From assembly GCF_002023715.1 (NCBI RefSeq), contig NZ_MAHX01000006.1, positions 111,049 through 175,048 on the forward strand: DNA of 64,000 nucleotides. Direction: 5' to 3'. The position numbers and the translations under genes are program-made. Below, piece after piece: positions 59,464-64,000 of the stretch. The DNA is from Elizabethkingia occulta. GTDB taxonomy: Bacteria > Bacteroidota > Bacteroidia > Flavobacteriales > Weeksellaceae. How positions within the stretch are numbered: position 1 is the first letter of the stretch; every line of letters begins with the position of its first letter. The notes beneath the pieces are model-generated. The model made no database searches. It was not told where the DNA came from and saw only the letters and a list, made by a program, of their open reading frames with translations.

Positions 59464-60315
59464 TTAGCTCAGGGCCGTATTTTCCCCAAAAATAATTGCA
59501 TTGGCATTTATTCTGTATTGCATAGGTGTCATCCCGATATGAAGTTTAAAGAAATTATTGAAATTTGACTCTTGTGAAAATCCTAATTCCAGGCTGATAT
59601 TTTTAACAGGTATTGAAGTCGACCTTAACATTGATTTCGCCTTATCCAAGGCTCTTCCCGTAATAAGACTCTTAGCAGAGCAACCATAAATAATTTGTGT
59701 TGCTTTGTCTAACCTTCGTTTTGTAATATTAAGTTTATCCGCATAGTAGCTTACCACAAGATTGAAGGTTACCTGCTCATCAAGCAGTTTACTAAATTTA
59801 TTCGCTATTTCCTGATCATAAACATTTTTGGAACCGTTTTCAAAACCCGGATCAAAGTCCAGCTGTGCTCTTATGAGAATAAATTCTATAAAATTAGCCA
59901 GCAAATTTCTTTTAATCAAAGGATTAGCTCCCGGCGTCTGAAGTGGTCTTGCGTAGTTTTTAACAATGAACTTGTACGGTATAAAGCTATTTTTAGCTGC
60001 GACCCCCAAAGGATTCTGAAAGAAAAAACAATTTGTAATATAATAAAGAAATTTTAGCCGGTCCATAAAGACTTCGGGTTTAAACCAGATGAGGACAGCT
60101 TTCTTATATTTCTCTATAACGGAAAAAGAACTTTTGGGAGGTAGGAAATAGAAAGTTTCCGGATCTATGCTTATACTTTTATCCTTAATAATGATGTTTA
60201 AATGATCTGTCGCAGTATACAGAATGGAGTATGCCAATGGATGAATACTAACATCCAGGTCATCAGCATCTTTTAGTCGATAAATACCCCAGTCCTTTTG
60301 CATTTCCCCATTCAT
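59464..60315 (-). CDS. AraC-family transcriptional regulator
   Basis: 283 residues from the ATG at 60315 (MNGEMQKDWGIYRL); a TTG at 60336 would overlap the promoter box and is rejected. N-terminal sensor-type domain (about 20-130) and C-terminal double helix-turn-helix at about 185-275: YYADKLNITKRRLDKATQ, AKSLITGRALDKAKSML, ISLELGFSQESNFNNFFK, GMTPMQYR. It lies 254 bases upstream of the pilin-like gene on the same strand and is the likely regulator of that operon, as with the AraC-type activators of CFA/I-class fimbriae. Confidence 0.88.
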   Translation of the reverse strand: MNGEMQKDWGIYRLKDADDLDVSIHPLAYSILYTATDHLNIIIKDKSISIDPETFYFLPPKSSFSVIEKYKKAVLIWFKPEVFMDRLKFLYYITNCFFFQNPLGVAAKNSFIPYKFIVKNYARPLQTPGANPLIKRNLLANFIEFILIRAQLDFDPGFENGSKNVYDQEIANKFSKLLDEQVTFNLVVSYYADKLNITKRRLDKATQIIYGCSAKSLITGRALDKAKSMLRSTSIPVKNISLELGFSQESNFNNFFKLHIGMTPMQYRINANAIIFGENTALS

Positions 60316-60333
60316 AAAAGCCAAATACAGATG

Positions 60334-60341
60334 CAAATATA
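60334..60341 (-). promoter_or_regulatory. -7 box of the AraC-type gene
   Basis: Minus strand TATATTTG, exact TAnnTTTG, 18 bases before the ATG at 60315, giving a nearly leaderless transcript. The surrounding 60337-60494 is AT-rich and holds no other feature. Confidence 0.5.
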
Positions 60342-60494
60342 ACCGTATTTATTTATTTCATATAATAATTATATATATATGATTAATTTTTAACAATTTT
60401 TGAAGATTATTTATTTTTTTTAGAAGAAAATATACTAAAAACTAGTATACAAAAGGGGGCATAAAACCGCTATATATTTAGTACATAACATTTT

Positions 60495-61970
60495 TTACAG
60501 CATAATCCATACACTAATACCATTTTCCGATACTGAAAATTTTCCGTGCCCATTTTTATCAATTTCAATATGATCATTTACTGTTCCCAGAGCATCACAA
60601 AAGAATTTTCCGGTATATTTTGTACCAATTTCCATTATTTTCTCCCCCGGACCATTATTACTGATTACAACAGCACAGCCTGGTAGATCATCAGTCCCTT
60701 CAAACGTCCAGCCTATACAATCCGGATGATCAAAATAATCACGCTGTACACCACAGACATTATTCTGACGAATATTTAGTAAAATTTCCAACTCTTCTAC
60801 CTTCTCAAGAAAAATTTCACAGTCATTACCTTCTTTATCTTTATCCACATAATGTGCTCCGAATAAGTCCGGATAGAATATACAGGGATATCCTTCTGTA
60901 CGTAATAAAATCAATGCATAAGCTAAAGGTTTAAACCAATGTTCAACCGGAGCTTCCAATTGTTGTAACGGCTGGGTATCGTGATTGTCTACTAGTGTTA
61001 CAGCCTTATCCGGCTGACTTTGTACTAATGTTCCGTCGAATATTTTACTAAGGTCATAATCTGATCCCTGCACAGATGCTAAATGAAAATGATATTGTAA
61101 TACAGGATCAAAAAGATTCATACAGCCCTCTGTTACTTCTATATATTTTTCAAGGAGAGTCAGGTCGTTCGGAGCCCAGTATTCGCCTACAGCAAATATA
61201 TTCTCTTCTGTGGCTTCACGAAGTTTATACAACCAGTCTTTAAAAAAAGTCGGTGTAATATGCTTTATAGCATCCAGTCTTACACCACTGTAACCAATCT
61301 GTTCATAATACCATCTTCCCCAATAATCCAGTTCGCCTATAACATTTGGATTCCGGAAATTAATATCATTATTCATCAGATAATCATAGTTACCCTTTTC
61401 ATCACTCAACACGTCATCCCAACCATCTCCAAATTCATTGATAACTCTATATACATGCATACCATCAATCCCCTCAGCATATTCAACACCAGAAAAACAG
61501 GTGAAATCCCAGATAAATTCCGAATACTGTTTATTTCTTTCAGAAAAATTAAACTTTGTATATGACTTAATATTAAAAGGTTCCGATATTACTTCATTTC
61601 GGTTTTCGGTATTTACTTCCACTACTTGAAATTCTTCAAGTTCATCGCCGCCAGCTTTATGATTTAGTACAATATCTGCAATGATCTGAATATCTTTGCT
61701 TTTAAGGCTATTTATAGCGGCCAAATAATCATCTTTGGTTCCATATTTAGTTGCTACACTCCCTTTCTGATTAAACTCTCCTAAATCGAATAAATCGTAA
61801 GGATCATAGCCCACGGAATAATTTCCACTAGCACATTTATATGCAGGAGGAAGCCATACTGCTGTAATCCCTATATGCTTTAGATATTCTGATGTTTCTT
61901 TAAGATTTTTCCACAGAAAAGAGTCTCCGTCCGTATACCAGTGAAAATACTGAAGCATTGTTCCATTCAT
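60495..61970 (-). CDS. GH13 alpha-amylase, cytoplasmic type
   Basis: 491 residues with no signal peptide, so a cytoplasmic enzyme like E. coli AmyA (GH13_5). The start MNGTMLQYFHWYTDGD is the family's usual opening. Catalytic residues: Asp in GVRLDAIKHI, Glu in IFAVGEYWAP and Asp in LVDNHDTQ; the region ADIVLNHKAGGDE is region I. It hydrolyses internal alpha-1,4 bonds of glycogen or maltodextrin. No other glycogen gene is adjacent. Confidence 0.93.
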   Translation of the reverse strand: MNGTMLQYFHWYTDGDSFLWKNLKETSEYLKHIGITAVWLPPAYKCASGNYSVGYDPYDLFDLGEFNQKGSVATKYGTKDDYLAAINSLKSKDIQIIADIVLNHKAGGDELEEFQVVEVNTENRNEVISEPFNIKSYTKFNFSERNKQYSEFIWDFTCFSGVEYAEGIDGMHVYRVINEFGDGWDDVLSDEKGNYDYLMNNDINFRNPNVIGELDYWGRWYYEQIGYSGVRLDAIKHITPTFFKDWLYKLREATEENIFAVGEYWAPNDLTLLEKYIEVTEGCMNLFDPVLQYHFHLASVQGSDYDLSKIFDGTLVQSQPDKAVTLVDNHDTQPLQQLEAPVEHWFKPLAYALILLRTEGYPCIFYPDLFGAHYVDKDKEGNDCEIFLEKVEELEILLNIRQNNVCGVQRDYFDHPDCIGWTFEGTDDLPGCAVVISNNGPGEKIMEIGTKYTGKFFCDALGTVNDHIEIDKNGHGKFSVSENGISVWIML

Positions 61971-62052
61971 AATATATGCTTTTTGAATAATAAAAGTACA
62001 TTAAAAAGAACTGATTACCTTAGGATTACAAAAAATTAAAATGTGAAGAGTA

Positions 62053-63144
62053 TTATAAAAATTCCGGAAAAGGAATTTTAAGCTGTACAGAAACCTGCTT
62101 CTTTTCTTCAGTATTAAGGTTGGACAGGGATAATCCCAGAAGACGTATCGGTTTATCAAACGGACGGCTATTCCAAAGTTGCTTAGCCAAATCCGTAAGA
62201 GAAAATTTATTCTCAAGATACTGGCTTTCAGTCTTACTACGAGTAAATAAAGTAAAATCCTGATATTTTATTTTTAAAGTAAGCGTCTTACCCTTAATTC
62301 CTGATTTTTCAAGACGTCGAAATAATTCATCTGCAATCTCATTCAGTTTTTCAAAGACAGTATCTTCATCCAGAAGATCTTCCCAGAATGTTTCCTCTAC
62401 AGCAACACTCTTTGCTATCCTGTGGGGCTTTACTTCAGAATACTGAATTCCACGCACAACATTGTAATAATGTTTTCCGGATTTACCAAAAAGTAAAACC
62501 AGTTCCTCGAGGCTCTTATTTTTAAGATCTTTACCCTTGTAGATACTAAGAGTATTCATTTTATTAGCGGTAACCTTACCTATTCCGTAAAACTTTTCAA
62601 TAGGAAGTTCTTCCAGAAAGCTGAGAACATTTTGCGGATGTATTGTCTTTTGACCGTTTGGCTTATTAATATCCGAGGCTACTTTTGCCAGAAACTTATT
62701 AACAGAGATTCCTGCAGAAGCCGTTAATCCTGTTTTCTCAAATATCTTCTTCCGGATTTCCAGCGCTATCTGATTAGCGGATTCAATCCCTTTCTTATTC
62801 TCAGTGACATCAAGATAAGCCTCGTCCAAAGACAGGGGTTCTACCAAATCTGTATATTCATGAAAGATCTGTCTTATCTGTTGGGAAATTTCTTTATATC
62901 GTGGAAACCTGGGTCTTATAAAAATTAAATTAGGACATTTCTGCTGAGCGGTCTTGCTGGGCATAGCCGAGCGTACGCCATACTGACGGGCTTCATAACT
63001 CGCTGCAGCAACAACTCCACGATGAACACCTCCTACAGCAATAGGTTTCCCTTTTAATTCGGGATTATCATGCTGCTCCACAGAAGCATAAAATGCGTCC
63101 ATATCTACATGAATAATCTTACGAAGGGGAAAAGGGAAATCCAT
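62053..63144 (-). CDS. dinB: DNA polymerase IV (Y-family)
   Basis: 363 residues. Y-family palm with IIHVDMDAFYASVEQ near the N-terminus and SLDEAYLDVT with the second catalytic carboxylates. Thumb helix-hairpin-helix (PIEKFYGIGKVTANKMNTL), then the little finger domain to the end. The C-terminal QLKIPF looks like a sliding-clamp-binding motif. It bypasses lesions with low fidelity. No LexA site was recognised in the short upstream gap. Confidence 0.95.
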   Translation of the reverse strand: MDFPFPLRKIIHVDMDAFYASVEQHDNPELKGKPIAVGGVHRGVVAAASYEARQYGVRSAMPSKTAQQKCPNLIFIRPRFPRYKEISQQIRQIFHEYTDLVEPLSLDEAYLDVTENKKGIESANQIALEIRKKIFEKTGLTASAGISVNKFLAKVASDINKPNGQKTIHPQNVLSFLEELPIEKFYGIGKVTANKMNTLSIYKGKDLKNKSLEELVLLFGKSGKHYYNVVRGIQYSEVKPHRIAKSVAVEETFWEDLLDEDTVFEKLNEIADELFRRLEKSGIKGKTLTLKIKYQDFTLFTRSKTESQYLENKFSLTDLAKQLWNSRPFDKPIRLLGLSLSNLNTEEKKQVSVQLKIPFPEFL

Positions 63145-63190
63145 ATTACAAAGATATGGATTAGTTTATTTTTATGAAGATCTAAACAAT

Positions 63191-63649
63191 TTATATCTTT
63201 TTTCTCATTAATAGAATGAGTGGTTCAAACGCTGCCTTTTCATAGGCTTTTACTGCGGGTACATTATCACTATACACCTCCAATCGTATTTCAGAAACTC
63301 CCTGATCTCTTGACCAGTTTGTTAACTCATCAAGAATCAACTTATTCACACCTTTTCCTCTATACTCAGGTTTCACATACATAAATCCTAAATATGCATA
63401 ACGGTCAAAATTATAATAATCCTTTTCAGTGCTTTTGATAAGTGCATAGCCCGAAGCTATGATATTCTCTTCATCTTCAGCAACAATAAGAGCTGCGTTC
63501 TCCGAATCAATTAGTGAATTCAGATTATAATAATGAATTTCTCCTTCTATTAATGTTGGATTGTATGGCCTTTCTGCTGTTACAACTCCTTGTTCAAATT
63601 CCAAAAGAGCAGGAAGGTCTCCTTCAGTAGCATGTCTCAGTTTTATCAT
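63191..63649 (-). CDS. GNAT-family N-acetyltransferase
   Basis: 152 residues. GNAT fold with the acetyl-CoA motif YVKPEYRGKGVNKLILDEL (R/Q-x-x-G-x-G/A) at about 92-112, followed by LEVYSDNVPAVKAYEKAAFEPL, typical of motif B. Substrate unknown. It lies 47 bases upstream of dinB on the same strand and could be co-transcribed. Confidence 0.88.
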   Translation of the reverse strand: MIKLRHATEGDLPALLEFEQGVVTAERPYNPTLIEGEIHYYNLNSLIDSENAALIVAEDEENIIASGYALIKSTEKDYYNFDRYAYLGFMYVKPEYRGKGVNKLILDELTNWSRDQGVSEIRLEVYSDNVPAVKAYEKAAFEPLILLMRKKI

Positions 63650-64000
63650 ACTATAAAAATAGGCAAAAGTGAAGAATGATGAGTTATAAGTTTATAAGGT
63701 TTATGGATCTAAAAGCTTTACGAACTCTATCCCCAGTCTTATAACCTTTGTAGTCATTATTGAAAATATAGTTCATCACAATAAATAAGGAGCTCCGTCA
63801 GGAGCTTTATCTCTATAGATTATAATTATGAAAATTCAGAGCGTTCCGGAGGAACGTTATCTTAACTGGATATTATGAGTGATTATTAGAATGATAACTC
63901 TATCACATCCATAACTCTTATAACCTGCATAACTTACATAACCATTATAACCATTCTGGTTGGTTAATAGTTAGGTATATTGAGTTGAGTTATTTTGGAT
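63650..64000. repeat. Non-coding tail with small palindromes
   Basis: No gene seen up to the window end. AGCTCC-GTCA-GGAGCT (63791-63806) and CGTTCC-GGA-GGAACG (63842-63856) are perfect 6-bp palindromes 35 bases apart, of the kind dispersed as REP-like elements in Bacteroidota. The last 60 bases have repeated ATAACC/TAACC words (CATAACTTACATAACCATTATAACCATT). Confidence 0.45.

Overview
The window is a piece of a low-GC Flavobacteriia chromosome, most likely Elizabethkingia or a close Chryseobacterium-type relative. The reasons are the AT-rich sequence, the absence of Shine-Dalgarno-type leaders, several promoter boxes of the Bacteroidota form TTTG-N19-TAnnTTTG, a SusC/SusD glycan locus with an EndoF-like GH18 enzyme, BT_3987/DUF1735 lipoproteins, DUF6705, and flavobacterial NrdB, RpoB and RpoC. 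The genus is inferred from content, not proven.

Layout. (1) 1-6.7 kb: a very AT-rich accessory stretch with small secreted and membrane proteins, a lipoprotein carrying a putative permuted-papain domain, a repeat-rich non-coding region and an ArdA anti-restriction gene. It ends exactly at the 3' end of the tmRNA gene (ssrA, 6702-7098, minus strand), so it looks like one end of an ssrA-integrated island. (2) 7.3-12 kb: four tandem paralogous secreted proteins with carboxypeptidase-regulatory-like domains, a SIMPL protein and a SMI1/KNR4-type protein. (3) 12-19.6 kb: nrdB without nrdA, a small outer membrane protein, two Crp/Fnr regulators flanking a ketopantoate-reductase-like gene, and a MocR/PdxR-type regulator divergent from a cupin plus DapA-family aldolase pair, with an inverted-repeat operator between them. 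(4) 20-43 kb: a glycan-utilisation region with GH95 and GH141-like genes (divergent), GH2 beta-galactosidase, and a SusC-SusD-GH18-(BT_3987+LamG)x3-(BT_3987x2+F5/8C) operon, closed by a convergent GH20 hexosaminidase. The enzyme set fits release and trimming of host N-glycans: GH18 cuts the chitobiose core, GH2 removes galactose, GH20 removes GlcNAc, and GH95/GH141 remove fucose. Inside it (24.9-26.75 kb) sits a separate cassette of four cysteine-rich double-glycine-leader peptides, co-oriented and overlapping with a TonB-C-domain protein and divergent from an XRE regulator. (5) 43.5-53.5 kb: rpoB, rpoC, a DUF3467 protein and a nucleotide pyrophosphatase/phosphodiesterase. (6) 53.5-54 kb: a patch of palindromic intergenic repeats. 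(7) 54-60.3 kb: an operon for what looks like a chaperone-usher-type surface fibre (pilin-like subunit, PapD-like chaperone, two-domain tip-like subunit, 930-residue beta-barrel protein), preceded by an AraC-type regulator. (8) 60.5-64 kb: cytoplasmic-type GH13 alpha-amylase, DNA polymerase IV, a GNAT acetyltransferase and a terminal repeat-bearing non-coding stretch.

The strongest candidates for something undescribed are the chaperone-usher-like operon, whose subunit and tip proteins visibly share a pilin-like domain, and the double-glycine peptide cassette, whose fourth member is too short to be found by usual ORF cut-offs.
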